Assembly (NCBI GenBank): GCA_965641885.1
Contig: CBFFKJ010000003.1
Location: forward strand, 10,508-74,507
DNA from: Pseudophaeobacter sp965641885
Lineage (GTDB): Bacteria; Pseudomonadota; Alphaproteobacteria; Rhodobacterales; Rhodobacteraceae
Length of the DNA: 64,000 nucleotides
Reading direction: 5' to 3'
Shown here one piece after another: positions 52,852 through 61,828 of the stretch (position 1 is the stretch's first letter; the number at the start of each line of letters is the position of its first letter). The translations under genes were made by a program, and so were the position numbers. A model generated the notes under the pieces. That model saw only the letters and a list, made by a program, of their open reading frames with translations, was not told where the DNA came from and ran no database searches.

Positions 52852-53772
52852 CTAAAGCTGAGTCTGAGCCTGCACCCAGACCCAGGTCTCAGCAAGACCC
52901 ACATCCAAAGGAATCTGCCGCTGCCAGCCCAGTTCGGCCTCGGCCTTGGTGACATCCAGCACCACCCGCGGCACATCAAAATTGCGCCCCGGTTTATAAA
53001 GCGGCGTCACATCACCGCCCACGGTGGCGCAGATTCTATCAACCACCTCGGCCACCGAAGCGCCCTCGCCACTGCCGGCATTGAAAACCCCGGTGACATC
53101 CGCCTGCAGCGCCCGCAGGCACAGGGCGGCCAGGTCTTTGACATGCAGAAAGTCACGCACCACGCTGCCATCGCCCCAGACCTCGATCTGTTCCTTGCGG
53201 GCCAGCCGCCACAGATGGGTGCCGATCAGCCCCTGAATGCCGGTATGCCCCTGACGAGGGCCGTAGGGATTAGAGGCCCGCAGCACCACCGGCTGCAGCC
53301 CATGCAGCGCCTGCTCCATGAAGAGGTAGTTCTCAATGGCAATCTTGACGATCCCATAAGAGCTGATCGGGTTGAGGGGATGGTTCTCAGCCACCGGATC
53401 CGTTTGGGGCACGCCATAGACGGTGCCGCCGGACGACAGGTAGATCATCTTGCGCACCCCGGCCGAGCGCATGACCCCAAGCAGCCGCACCAGCGGGATC
53501 AGATTGCCCGAGATATCGGCGACAGGATCCAGGTTCGAGGTGGCCGGCACCGTGGTGCTGGCCAGATGCACCACCGCATCCATGCCGGCGAGCGCTTCAA
53601 ACACCTGCGCGGTATCGGCAAAATCTCCCAGCACATAGTCCACACCGGGCAGTGGCGTGCGAAAGGCCTCGGGCCGGCGATCCAGCACCCGTACCTCAAC
53701 CCCGCCCTGTAGCAGGCAGTCCACCACATGAGAGCCAATAAACCCGCATCCGCCTATGACAAGAACTCTCAC
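52852..53772 (-). CDS. NAD-dependent nucleotide-sugar epimerase (GalE-like)
   Basis: A 306-residue extended SDR: NAD motif GGCGFIGSHVVDCL (7-20), LASTTVPATSNLDP, SSGGTVYG, and catalytic Tyr/Lys in SSYGIVKIAIE. DGSVVRDFLHVKDLA is typical of UDP-hexose epimerases. It could make UDP-galactose for the UDP-galactopyranose mutase (61829) or epimerise a UDP-HexNAc. Its 3' end lies in a run of short repeats (GAGCCT units, about 52840-52880), giving a repetitive end (VWVQAQTQL). 84 bp from the downstream 962-residue glycosyltransferase gene, same strand. Confidence 0.87.
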   Translation of the reverse strand: MRVLVIGGCGFIGSHVVDCLLQGGVEVRVLDRRPEAFRTPLPGVDYVLGDFADTAQVFEALAGMDAVVHLASTTVPATSNLDPVADISGNLIPLVRLLGVMRSAGVRKMIYLSSGGTVYGVPQTDPVAENHPLNPISSYGIVKIAIENYLFMEQALHGLQPVVLRASNPYGPRQGHTGIQGLIGTHLWRLARKEQIEVWGDGSVVRDFLHVKDLAALCLRALQADVTGVFNAGSGEGASVAEVVDRICATVGGDVTPLYKPGRNFDVPRVVLDVTKAEAELGWQRQIPLDVGLAETWVWVQAQTQL

Positions 53773-54025
53773 CCTTTAGACCCCTCTCAGTCGCGCCACT
53801 GATTGCTGTATACAGCAGACCTGCTTGCCCACATATTACGCGTACTTTCCAGCATTTACCCCTGCCGCCCCGCAAAGTCTATTGATAGCTGAAGCTCTGC
53901 CAGAATCCCGGCCCGAAGGCTTGCGACAACCTTGTATTGGTGCAACAAGCAGCACAACAGGGCCTGTTTTGAGCGCCAGCGCAAACAGTACAGACAAGGC
54001 CCCGCTCCAAGGGACGGCGGATATA

Positions 54026-55054
54026 ATGAAAAAAATCATCATTCACTGCGGCATGCCCAAAACCGGATCTTCCGCGCTGCAGGTGCAGCTGGCCCAAAGC
54101 CGTGATACCCTTCTGAAACATGGCTACGACTACCTGCAGACCGGCGATTTCAAACAAGCCAAAGAGGGGCGTATCACCTCGGGCAATGGCGCTGGCCTCG
54201 CCCGCGCCTACCTCCCCCCGGAGCACGCGGCGAGCCTGGCGCCACGGCGCGCGGAGCTCACCGAAAAGTTCCACCGGCTGATTGCCGAGACGGAACACCA
54301 CGTCATTCTGTCTAGCGAGTTCTTTTCCGCCACCCCCCGTCCGCTGCTTGGCGAACTTTGCGCAGCCCTTAGCGATCTGGGCGAGGTGCAGCTGGTCTTT
54401 TTTGTCCGCGAACAGCTTAATGCGCTGGCCTCGACCTATATCCAGCAGGTCAAGCGGCACATGCTGACCCAGTTCCCGGATGAGTATTTTGCCGATTGGG
54501 ACGGCAGCAAATCACCGATGATGGGCTATAATAACTACTTCATGCGCCTGACGGCGATGGCCCCAAGAGCCACTCTGCTGGTCAAACCCTATGAGCTGTC
54601 AAAAACCCATTCCGCAGGGCTGATGGGACTGTTTCTGGACATGGCTGGCGCCAGTATCCCGGCCGAAGAGCTGCCCCTCGACAGCCGTATCAACCTCAGC
54701 CCCAGCCCGCAGGAAATCCGGCTGATGATCGAGGTGAATAAACATCAGCCCCGCATGCAGTTCTCAGATATGCTGGTCGAGAGCAGCCATGCGGCGGGGC
54801 GCAGCACGATCCATGCTCAGCATGCTATTTTGCCACCGGAAGTAGCCGCCAGGATCAGCAGCTACTTTCGCGAGGGGAATGAAAAATTCTTTCGGAATTT
54901 TGCAAAATGCGACAATCTCTATCAATCGGAATGGCAGCCGGAGGATTTCATTGACCTGCGCGAGGTGACCTTTGACGCTGCCAGCGTCATTGATATTTTT
55001 TCGGGCCTTCTGGTCAATCTCGACCAACGCCTGACCAAACTGGAAAACGCATAA
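54026..55054 (+). CDS. P-loop sulfotransferase-like protein
   Basis: A 342-residue protein starting MKKIIIHCGMPKTGSSALQVQL; the PKTGSSALQ loop (11-19) is the predicted PAPS site. VILSSEFFSATP and VFFVREQLNALASTYIQQVKRH (3'-phosphate site with Arg and Ser) follow the pattern of the KTGT-type family common in Rhodobacteraceae surface loci. The start at 54026 is fixed by the motif position; 67 open codons upstream are unsupported. Convergent with the next sulfotransferase-like gene, divergent from the GalE-like epimerase. Confidence 0.8.
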   Translation: MKKIIIHCGMPKTGSSALQVQLAQSRDTLLKHGYDYLQTGDFKQAKEGRITSGNGAGLARAYLPPEHAASLAPRRAELTEKFHRLIAETEHHVILSSEFFSATPRPLLGELCAALSDLGEVQLVFFVREQLNALASTYIQQVKRHMLTQFPDEYFADWDGSKSPMMGYNNYFMRLTAMAPRATLLVKPYELSKTHSAGLMGLFLDMAGASIPAEELPLDSRINLSPSPQEIRLMIEVNKHQPRMQFSDMLVESSHAAGRSTIHAQHAILPPEVAARISSYFREGNEKFFRNFAKCDNLYQSEWQPEDFIDLREVTFDAASVIDIFSGLLVNLDQRLTKLENA

Positions 55055-55092
55055 TCCGCTGGCTCTCTTTGCGGTGAAACCACCGAAAAAAC

Positions 55093-56310
55093 CTAGCTGT
55101 CAGAGTTCTCCCACTCTCTGATCTTTTCTGTGATCACCGGCCCCCAGGGTCGCACGCGTTGAGCCAGCCGCATCAGGGCCAGCGCCTCATGTCGTTCCAG
55201 CGCCGCGCCGCTGTCATATTTCAGGGCCAGATCACGCAACACAACCGCATCCTCATCGAGCAGGATCCGGGTCCCCACAGCCGTGGTAAAGACATCCGTG
55301 ATCTCTTCGACCACATCGGCCACCACCTCAAGAGGCAGGCTTTCGTCTTTCAGCGCACCGGGTTGAACCACACTGGGTTGAACCACATCGGCAAACCCTT
55401 TTTCCCCGGGCATAAACCGCTCCAGAAACTCTCTGTTACTCGCGGCAAAGCGTTTGGAAAAGGCGAGGCTATCGCGATCCCGTATCTGCCCGTGTGACAG
55501 CCCCTTACACCGCGCGACCAGCCCTTTGAAAAACCCATTGGCCGGGTTCACGCCGGCTTTTGTGTTCCAAAAGGGTATATTGCGATTGATCACCTGCAGC
55601 ATACGTCCCTGCAACAGGCTCAGGCTTTCATTGGCAGAGCTGCGATCAAAACTGAGCGTTGCCTGGTCCACCGCCTCCGGCAAAGCCGCCAGAAAATCCT
55701 TGCGAATATCCTGCTCACAAAACCGCGCCCGGTCATATATGCGGAAATCCATGTTCTCCTGGCCAAAAGCCTCGCTCCACCGCGTCGCGATCTGCAGGAA
55801 GTTATAGTAATAGCTCTGTGATCCGGCATCCGCATGAAACAATTCCAGCGGCCTGCCTTCGGAAACCTTGAGCCCAGTCGAATAAAGACTTTCCCGCATG
55901 CTCGCCTGCTCGCGGAAATAACACAGCACCTTCACTTCGGAAAATTGCTCTTTCAAAAAAGCCGCCAAGGCCTGTATTTCCTTGCGATCACACAAGCGGC
56001 TGTGGAAATGCTCCGAGGTGATCACCATGGTATGATGCTCTGCGGCCCCCACTTTGATTTCCGCCCGGACCTCGGCCTCAAAACCTTCAAAATACGCTGC
56101 TTTTTCTGCCTGACTGTGGATCTTATTCCGCCGGGTAAAGTCGTCAAAAGAGGTCTGAAAGTAGGAGACGATCTTGCGATTGTTGGTCTGTCCCATCACC
56201 GCGCTGAGAAAAACGCCCTGGGCTGACAGGGCTGTCTTGTTGGCATAGAGCCAGTCTTGCAAAAGCGTGGTGCCGGTTTTTTCCGTCCCGATGTGCAGCA
56301 CGAGCTTCAT
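55093..56310 (-). CDS. P-loop sulfotransferase-like protein
   Basis: A 405-residue protein: MKLVLHIGTEKTGTTLLQDWLYANK (PAPS loop 10-18), VITSEHFHSRL, and VLCYFREQASMRESLYSTGLK as 3'-phosphate region. The C-terminal part is helical. A duplicated VVQPS/VVQPG is encoded by an exact 11-of-15-bp type repeat at 55360-55389. Its ATG overlaps the stop of the 1316-residue glycosyltransferase gene by 4 bp, so sulfation and glycosylation genes are translationally coupled. Confidence 0.82.
   Translation of the reverse strand: MKLVLHIGTEKTGTTLLQDWLYANKTALSAQGVFLSAVMGQTNNRKIVSYFQTSFDDFTRRNKIHSQAEKAAYFEGFEAEVRAEIKVGAAEHHTMVITSEHFHSRLCDRKEIQALAAFLKEQFSEVKVLCYFREQASMRESLYSTGLKVSEGRPLELFHADAGSQSYYYNFLQIATRWSEAFGQENMDFRIYDRARFCEQDIRKDFLAALPEAVDQATLSFDRSSANESLSLLQGRMLQVINRNIPFWNTKAGVNPANGFFKGLVARCKGLSHGQIRDRDSLAFSKRFAASNREFLERFMPGEKGFADVVQPSVVQPGALKDESLPLEVVADVVEEITDVFTTAVGTRILLDEDAVVLRDLALKYDSGAALERHEALALMRLAQRVRPWGPVITEKIREWENSDS
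55360..55389. repeat. 15-bp tandem duplication inside a sulfotransferase-like gene
   Basis: GGGTTGAACCACACT (55360-55374) is followed by GGGTTGAACCACATC (55375-55389), in frame, duplicating five residues. Confidence 0.8.
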
Positions 56311-59300
56311 GCCGGCACCTCCTGATTATGCGCCTCAGCCGCACGCGCGCGCGCGGCGGCGACCTCATCATATAGCTGCGCATAGCTGTCAACCATGCGG
56401 TCCAGGCGGTACTCGGCCTCGAAACGGCGCTGCGCATTGGCTGCCATTTGCGCCCGCAGATCCGCGTCCAGCATGCGGCGCAGCGCTGCCAAAAAGGCCT
56501 CCATATCCAGCGCCGGGGTCTCTGCATCGCCGATAAGCGGCACCAAAATGCCGGCCGCCTCGTCCCCCTGCCCGATGATCCTGGGGATCTCCCCCACCTC
56601 AGTGGCCACCAGCGGCAGCCCCTTGGCGATCATCTCCAGCAGCGACAGCGGCAGGCTTTCCCCGATGAAATAGCTGGGCAGGATGCCAACATCCGAGATG
56701 GCAAAATAGTCCTGCACATTGGAGATCTGGCCGGTCAGATGCACATGCGCCGGGGCTTCGGCACGGATGGCCTCGGCGGCGGGGCCTTCGCCACAGAGGA
56801 TCAGGTCCACCGCATGGCCCTCAGCGTTCAGGATCTCAACCGCAGCGACGGCCTCGTGCCAGCCCTTGGACGGAATGGCGCGCGCCGCCAGACAGAGCAC
56901 CAGCGCCTCAGCCCGCAACCCCAGCGCCGCCCGGTCCAGCACCTGATCAATCGGTTCCGCCGCCATACCATTGGGGATGCGCAACAGCCGCTCGGGGCGC
57001 GCAAAACGCTCAAAGACACCGATGTTCTTTTCCGCCAGATACACCCAGGCATCCACCCGCTCGCGCATCCGGGCCAGCCGTTCCGGAAAGGCGCGGTCGA
57101 TGCCGGGATGGGTCAGCAGCGTCTCATGGCAGCCATGCATGGTGATCACCCAGGGCAGATCCGCAGGCAACCTGTCGCGGTAGCTGTCGACCAGAACATC
57201 CGACCACCAGATATTTGAATGGATCAGATCTACCCCGTAGCGGCTGACGATTTCAGCCAGATCAAAGCCCGGATCCTGCGCATGATACAGCGCCACTTCG
57301 GGGTTGAGCTTGCGCAGCACCGCCGGATGGGTCGGCTGCGAGCCTGCATTGATCAGCACCACGCGCCCGCCCCGGCGCTTCCATTCATTGGCCAGCGAGA
57401 GGGCAAAGATCTGCCCGCCGCCCGGCGACAGATCCGGCGCAATCACCGCAATACTCGGCAACAGCTTATGCGGCGCCGCAGGCTGCGGCAGTGCCTCTGG
57501 ATCTTCGACCTGAAAGCGCGTGATATCCTGCTGCAGGAACTGGGCGACCTGGGCCTGTGCCTCGGGGTCCTGCGCATAGGTCTCGCCCACATAGCTGCGG
57601 ATCTGCGCCAGTTCATCAAAATAGCGCTGCGAGCCTTCCAGCCGGTGCGTCACGGTACTGTCGTGGCGGCGATGATAATTCAGCGGCGCTGCAGAAAATC
57701 CAACCAGCCCGCCTTTCATCGCCCGAATGTAGAAATACCAGTCGCCACACAGGCGCATCGCCGTCACCGTCTCGACAAACGCTGGGTCAGGATCAAAGCG
57801 CCGCATCAGCACAGCGCTTGCATTGGGGATGGTGTTGGCAATCCCCAGCCCCGCATTGGCCTCTTCGTGATCGGTGGCGGTAAAATCGCCATTCCAGCGG
57901 CCCGGGTTGATCCGGTCCAGATACAGCTCGGCGTAGTCGCCAATCACGCTGCCATCCGAGCGCACCGGCACCGACATACAGGAGGCCAGGCGCAGATTGC
58001 GATCGTCAAAGCGCGGCACCAGCGTGGTCAGCAGATTGGGCTCGCACCAGTCATCCGCCTCGGCCAGCCAGATGATATCGGCCTGCGCCATCTCCATGCC
58101 GCGCAGCCACTGGGCAAAGGGAGAGCCCGAGTTCTCTGTGTTCAGCGCCAGCTGCGTGCCGGCGCGCAGCGCAGCATAAGACTCCAGCAGCGCCGGAGAG
58201 GCGTCGGTTGAGGCATCATCCAGCAGGATCAGTTCAAAATCCTGAAACTGCTGCGCGATAATGCTGTCCAGACGCTGCGGCAGGTAGTCCTCGTAATTAT
58301 AGTTCGGCAGCACCACGCTGACCTCGGGCGCCAGTCCCGCCACCCGGCGCAGATGGTGCAACAGCATCGGCGCCACCGCATCAATGGTATGGCTGCGCGC
58401 CACCTGATCGCGGCCCCGCGCGCCCACGTCCCGGCGCAGCTCTGCGTCGCGGCCATAGCGCTCTACCGCCGCGGCCATGGCGGCAATATCCATGAAGGGC
58501 ACCGCGACACCACTGCCCTGCTGGACAAAATCGGCAATCCCGCCGGCGTCCTGAAAACAGACCAATGGCGCACCTGCTTGGGCGCCATACAGCGCCACCA
58601 GCGGAAAAGGATCCTCTTGCGAGCTGAGCAGGAAGATATCAGCCCCCGCCAGTTTGCCGGCCACATCGGCCTCATAGCCGGTAAAGCGCACCCGGTCAGA
58701 AATACCCGCCACCCGCGCCTGTTCCAGACAGGCCGCCTCGTCAGGCCCGCCGCCAAGCCAGACAAATTCAGCATCCAGCCCGGAGGCCAGCACCGCCGCC
58801 GCCGTCTCGATGAATTTATCCGGCGATTTGCGCCAGTGCAGCACGCCACAGCCCATCACCAGAATGCGCTCGTCCGGCACGCCCAAAGCCGTTCGGGCCG
58901 CCGCGCGGCGGGTCTCACGACCGGATTCGCTTTCGTCCTGAGGCCGGGCTTCGATATAGCTATAGGCCGAGGTCAGACGCTCTGTATCAAAGCCAAACCC
59001 CTCACTTAGAGCCGCATATACGCCGGGGCCGCCACAGATCACGTGATCGGTATGCGCCCGCACCAGCGCCACCTCATCCGGATAGCGCTCCAGGATCTGG
59101 GGTAGCTCGTGAATGAAGGCCACGCTGGGGGTCTCAACCGGCCAGTATTTGTAAAAGCTACCGCTGACGATCGAGTTGACAAAGACCGCCTGCACATCCG
59201 CGCCAGCCCAGTCCGCCAGGGCTGCGGCCCGGTCCTGTTCCGCATGATCCGACAGCACAAAGACCGGCGCGATCGCCTCGAATTCAGGCCGGAAATGGCC

Positions 59301-60257
59301 GCCATTGATGGCGACAATCCCCACCGAGAACCGGGTGCGGGCCGTCACCCAATCGGCAAACAGCCGCAAGACGGTCTGCGCGCCGCCAAGCTGGGTATCA
59401 TGGGTCACCAGCAAAAGACGCCCGCGACGCCCCTCATCCCGCAGCGCAGCCTTGCCCTGCGCCCCGCTGTTGAGATTTGCCAGCCCCCGGGTCAGTTCCA
59501 GATAGAGCGGCGCTTTTTCGCCCTGGACTGCACGCGCCTGGACCTGCGCGTCCGGATGCGGCAGCAGGCCTTCGCGCCAGCCGCTACTCAGATAGTGCTG
59601 CAGCGGCTCGTAGTTTGCCAGCGGATCAAGATATTTGGTCAGGTACCAGTCCGCTGCAAAGCGCGGATGCGGGCTGCGCCCTGCCCGCCAGCCGGTCTGG
59701 ATATAGTCAAGCCAAGGATTGATCTCTGCCTCAAGCCCATAGGCCTCCTGATACCAGGGGCCGCCAAACAGCGGATGCGGGCTGCGTCCTTCCAGCCATC
59801 CCTTGCGCAGGTAATGGCTGAGCGGCTCAACACCGGCCTCGGCGACATCCTCGTACAGGGCCAGATACCATTTGGTATCAAACAGCGGATGCAGGCTGCG
59901 TCCCTCGCGCCAACCCTGCTGCAGATACTGCAGCCAGGGGTCTTGCTCTGCCTCCAGCACATCGCGGTTTTCACAGAGATACCAGGCCGGGTCGAACAGC
60001 GGGTGCGGGCTGAGCATCTGGCGCCAGCCCCGGCTGAGATAATGGCTGAGAGGTTCGATATTGTCCTGCAGGCACTCAGGCGCCTGGGTCAGGTAAAACG
60101 CGGTATCAAACAGCGGATGCGGGCTGCGCCCCTCGCGCCAGCCAAACAGGCTGTAATGCGCCAGCGCGCCCTCTGGAAATGTTGCGGCCTCTGGGGTGGC
60201 GGCAACATACCAGTCCTGGCGAAACAGCGTTTCGAGCTCTGCGGTCATCTGCGCCAC
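56307..60257 (-). CDS. Giant three-module glycosyltransferase with six N-terminal 38-residue repeats
   Basis: A 1316-residue protein. Residues about 25-235 are six repeats of about 38 residues with the core HYLxxGWREGRSPHPLFDxxWYL (GW pairs at 39, 77, 115, 153, 189, 226). Then GT4-like about 270-625 (THDTQLGGAQTVLRLF, MGCGVLHWRKSPDKFIETA, LLSSQEDPFPLVALYGAQAG). Then GT2 about 650-900 (VSVVLPNYNYEDYLPQRLDSI, LLDDASTDAS, LAEADDWCEPN). Then a second GT4 about 935-1290 (IAPDLSPGGGQIFALSLANEWKRRG, SNIWWSDVLVD, GILPSYFIGESLPLSLLEMIAKG). It could build a multi-sugar unit alone. Overlaps neighbours on both sides (4 and 13 bp). The repeats also occur in the protein at 49879-52767. Confidence 0.88.
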   Translation of the reverse strand: MAQMTAELETLFRQDWYVAATPEAATFPEGALAHYSLFGWREGRSPHPLFDTAFYLTQAPECLQDNIEPLSHYLSRGWRQMLSPHPLFDPAWYLCENRDVLEAEQDPWLQYLQQGWREGRSLHPLFDTKWYLALYEDVAEAGVEPLSHYLRKGWLEGRSPHPLFGGPWYQEAYGLEAEINPWLDYIQTGWRAGRSPHPRFAADWYLTKYLDPLANYEPLQHYLSSGWREGLLPHPDAQVQARAVQGEKAPLYLELTRGLANLNSGAQGKAALRDEGRRGRLLLVTHDTQLGGAQTVLRLFADWVTARTRFSVGIVAINGGHFRPEFEAIAPVFVLSDHAEQDRAAALADWAGADVQAVFVNSIVSGSFYKYWPVETPSVAFIHELPQILERYPDEVALVRAHTDHVICGGPGVYAALSEGFGFDTERLTSAYSYIEARPQDESESGRETRRAAARTALGVPDERILVMGCGVLHWRKSPDKFIETAAAVLASGLDAEFVWLGGGPDEAACLEQARVAGISDRVRFTGYEADVAGKLAGADIFLLSSQEDPFPLVALYGAQAGAPLVCFQDAGGIADFVQQGSGVAVPFMDIAAMAAAVERYGRDAELRRDVGARGRDQVARSHTIDAVAPMLLHHLRRVAGLAPEVSVVLPNYNYEDYLPQRLDSIIAQQFQDFELILLDDASTDASPALLESYAALRAGTQLALNTENSGSPFAQWLRGMEMAQADIIWLAEADDWCEPNLLTTLVPRFDDRNLRLASCMSVPVRSDGSVIGDYAELYLDRINPGRWNGDFTATDHEEANAGLGIANTIPNASAVLMRRFDPDPAFVETVTAMRLCGDWYFYIRAMKGGLVGFSAAPLNYHRRHDSTVTHRLEGSQRYFDELAQIRSYVGETYAQDPEAQAQVAQFLQQDITRFQVEDPEALPQPAAPHKLLPSIAVIAPDLSPGGGQIFALSLANEWKRRGGRVVLINAGSQPTHPAVLRKLNPEVALYHAQDPGFDLAEIVSRYGVDLIHSNIWWSDVLVDSYRDRLPADLPWVITMHGCHETLLTHPGIDRAFPERLARMRERVDAWVYLAEKNIGVFERFARPERLLRIPNGMAAEPIDQVLDRAALGLRAEALVLCLAARAIPSKGWHEAVAAVEILNAEGHAVDLILCGEGPAAEAIRAEAPAHVHLTGQISNVQDYFAISDVGILPSYFIGESLPLSLLEMIAKGLPLVATEVGEIPRIIGQGDEAAGILVPLIGDAETPALDMEAFLAALRRMLDADLRAQMAANAQRRFEAEYRLDRMVDSYAQLYDEVAAARARAAEAHNQEVPA

Positions 60258-61741
60258 CGCAGGGCCCGGACCACCAGACGCAGTGGCGCGGTGATTTTCC
60301 AGGAGGTGCTGCTGCGATAGGCGGCCAGTTGCCGGGCCAGATCTTCCCGCTCAGCGGTGCTGCGATCCCGGTCCTCGGTCAGGCGTTGCCCCTCTTCGGC
60401 GCGATGGCGTTCCAACGCGCGGGCCTGCTCCACAGCCACCTGCAGCCCCCGGATTTCCTGTTGTTGCTGTGTGACGCGCGCATCGGCATTGCGCCGCTGG
60501 GTGACCAGCACATTGGCCAGATCGCTCTCGAAATCTGCCTGCAGCCGGGCCCGCATCAGACGCGCTGAGGTCTTCAGCTGGGCGCATTCAGCCCGCAGGG
60601 TTTCACCCTCCTGCTGCAGGGTTTCGGCCTCTCGATCGCGCGCAACCAGCGTCGTTTTCAGTGTTTCGCGCGCCTGATCACTGTCCTCAAAGCGCTGCTG
60701 CAGTTGCTGCTGCTCGGCCAGAAGCGCAGTATAGGCCTCATCCGCGTGGCGCTGTTCGGCGGCGCGCTGATGGCCCATCTCTGTTAGAGACTGCGCTGTT
60801 TCAGCCTGTTGCAGCCGCAGCGCCTGCACCTGCGGCCCAAAGATCGGCGTCAGGCTATCAAAATCGGCGCGGATCGCGTCCAGCACCGCATAATCTTTCG
60901 CCTGATCCGCCGCCGCCTCACCCTGCGCCGCCCAGCGTTCCAGGATCTCATAGGTGGCGCCCACCCATTTTGCGATCACCGGGTTGTCAGTCAGGCTGTC
61001 GACCGCTTCGCTGCTGTGACGCAGGCTGTTGCTCAGAAAGGCCTCAACCTCGACCTCGCTGCTGCCGGGCGCGCGCGGAAAGACAATCCCGGTTTCGCGC
61101 TGGATCGTCTCGATCACGGCGCCCCAGTTGTCCAGCAGCCGGTCATAGCTGGTGAAACAGCGCGGGCTTTCGCGCGAGCCCGCCTCGGCCTCCAGCACAT
61201 GGCGCAGCCACAACAGCAGGCCGGCATTCAGCGGCCAACCCTCGCGCTTTTGCAACGAACGCGCCACCTCAACGGGGCTGCGATGGGTGTTCACATAGAG
61301 CGGCTGAACCGCGCAGGTCTGAAACAGCTGCGCCCAAAACGGCATCAGGCGGCAGATGCGCGGATCCTTCAGCACAAACAGCGGCGAGTTGCCGTATTCT
61401 TCGGCCAGCACCTCAACGCCGCGCTCCAGAAAGCCCGGTGCCTGCGGCGCGCGGATCCAGTCGGGATTAAACGCCTGCCAGTCATCCCAGCCCGACCCAC
61501 CCGAGGCCAGAATGGCGTCGTTCAGATTATAGGCCAGCAGAGATTCATAGAACCCCTTTGGATTGAACTCATTGGCCGGCATCATCTGGGTCGGCAGATC
61601 GCAGCCCAATCTGGCCAGAACCCCGGCCAGAGCCGAGGTGCCGGAGCGATGCATGCCCAGCACAACCACAGCATAGCGGGTGTCAGGCCGGGTGTCAGAG
61701 CGGGAGGGGGTCTTGGCCATGAAAAGCGTCTCTTTTGTCAT
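60245..61741 (-). CDS. Sulfotransferase-like protein with long C-terminal coiled coil
   Basis: A 498-residue protein. Residues about 22-250 are a sulfotransferase-like domain: P-loop LGMHRSGTSALAGVLARLG (28-46), FNPKGFYES, LKDPRICRLMPFW and YVNTHRSPVEVARSLQKREGW (3'-phosphate site). Residues about 290-475 are Gln/Glu/Arg-rich heptad sequence, a strong coiled coil, ending in a basic tail (WKITAPLRLVVRALRWRR) common at the end of Rhodobacteraceae glycosyltransferases and sulfotransferases. Start ATG at 61741; Met 8 (61720) is an alternative. Overlaps the giant glycosyltransferase gene by 13 bp. Confidence 0.85.
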   Translation of the reverse strand: MTKETLFMAKTPSRSDTRPDTRYAVVVLGMHRSGTSALAGVLARLGCDLPTQMMPANEFNPKGFYESLLAYNLNDAILASGGSGWDDWQAFNPDWIRAPQAPGFLERGVEVLAEEYGNSPLFVLKDPRICRLMPFWAQLFQTCAVQPLYVNTHRSPVEVARSLQKREGWPLNAGLLLWLRHVLEAEAGSRESPRCFTSYDRLLDNWGAVIETIQRETGIVFPRAPGSSEVEVEAFLSNSLRHSSEAVDSLTDNPVIAKWVGATYEILERWAAQGEAAADQAKDYAVLDAIRADFDSLTPIFGPQVQALRLQQAETAQSLTEMGHQRAAEQRHADEAYTALLAEQQQLQQRFEDSDQARETLKTTLVARDREAETLQQEGETLRAECAQLKTSARLMRARLQADFESDLANVLVTQRRNADARVTQQQQEIRGLQVAVEQARALERHRAEEGQRLTEDRDRSTAEREDLARQLAAYRSSTSWKITAPLRLVVRALRWRR

Positions 61742-61828
61742 TTATCCGGCGTCTCCGGCAGTCTGTTTGCCCTGCACCCGGCAGGTCGCTTTAGCAGCTA
61801 CCGCTTTGGCAGCTGCGTCTGGCAGGCC

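Noticed and set aside
54026..55054. Longer upstream start of the sulfotransferase-like gene (53825)
   Set aside because: The 67 extra codons show no similarity or signal peptide, and the PAPS loop sits at the expected distance from the ATG at 54026.
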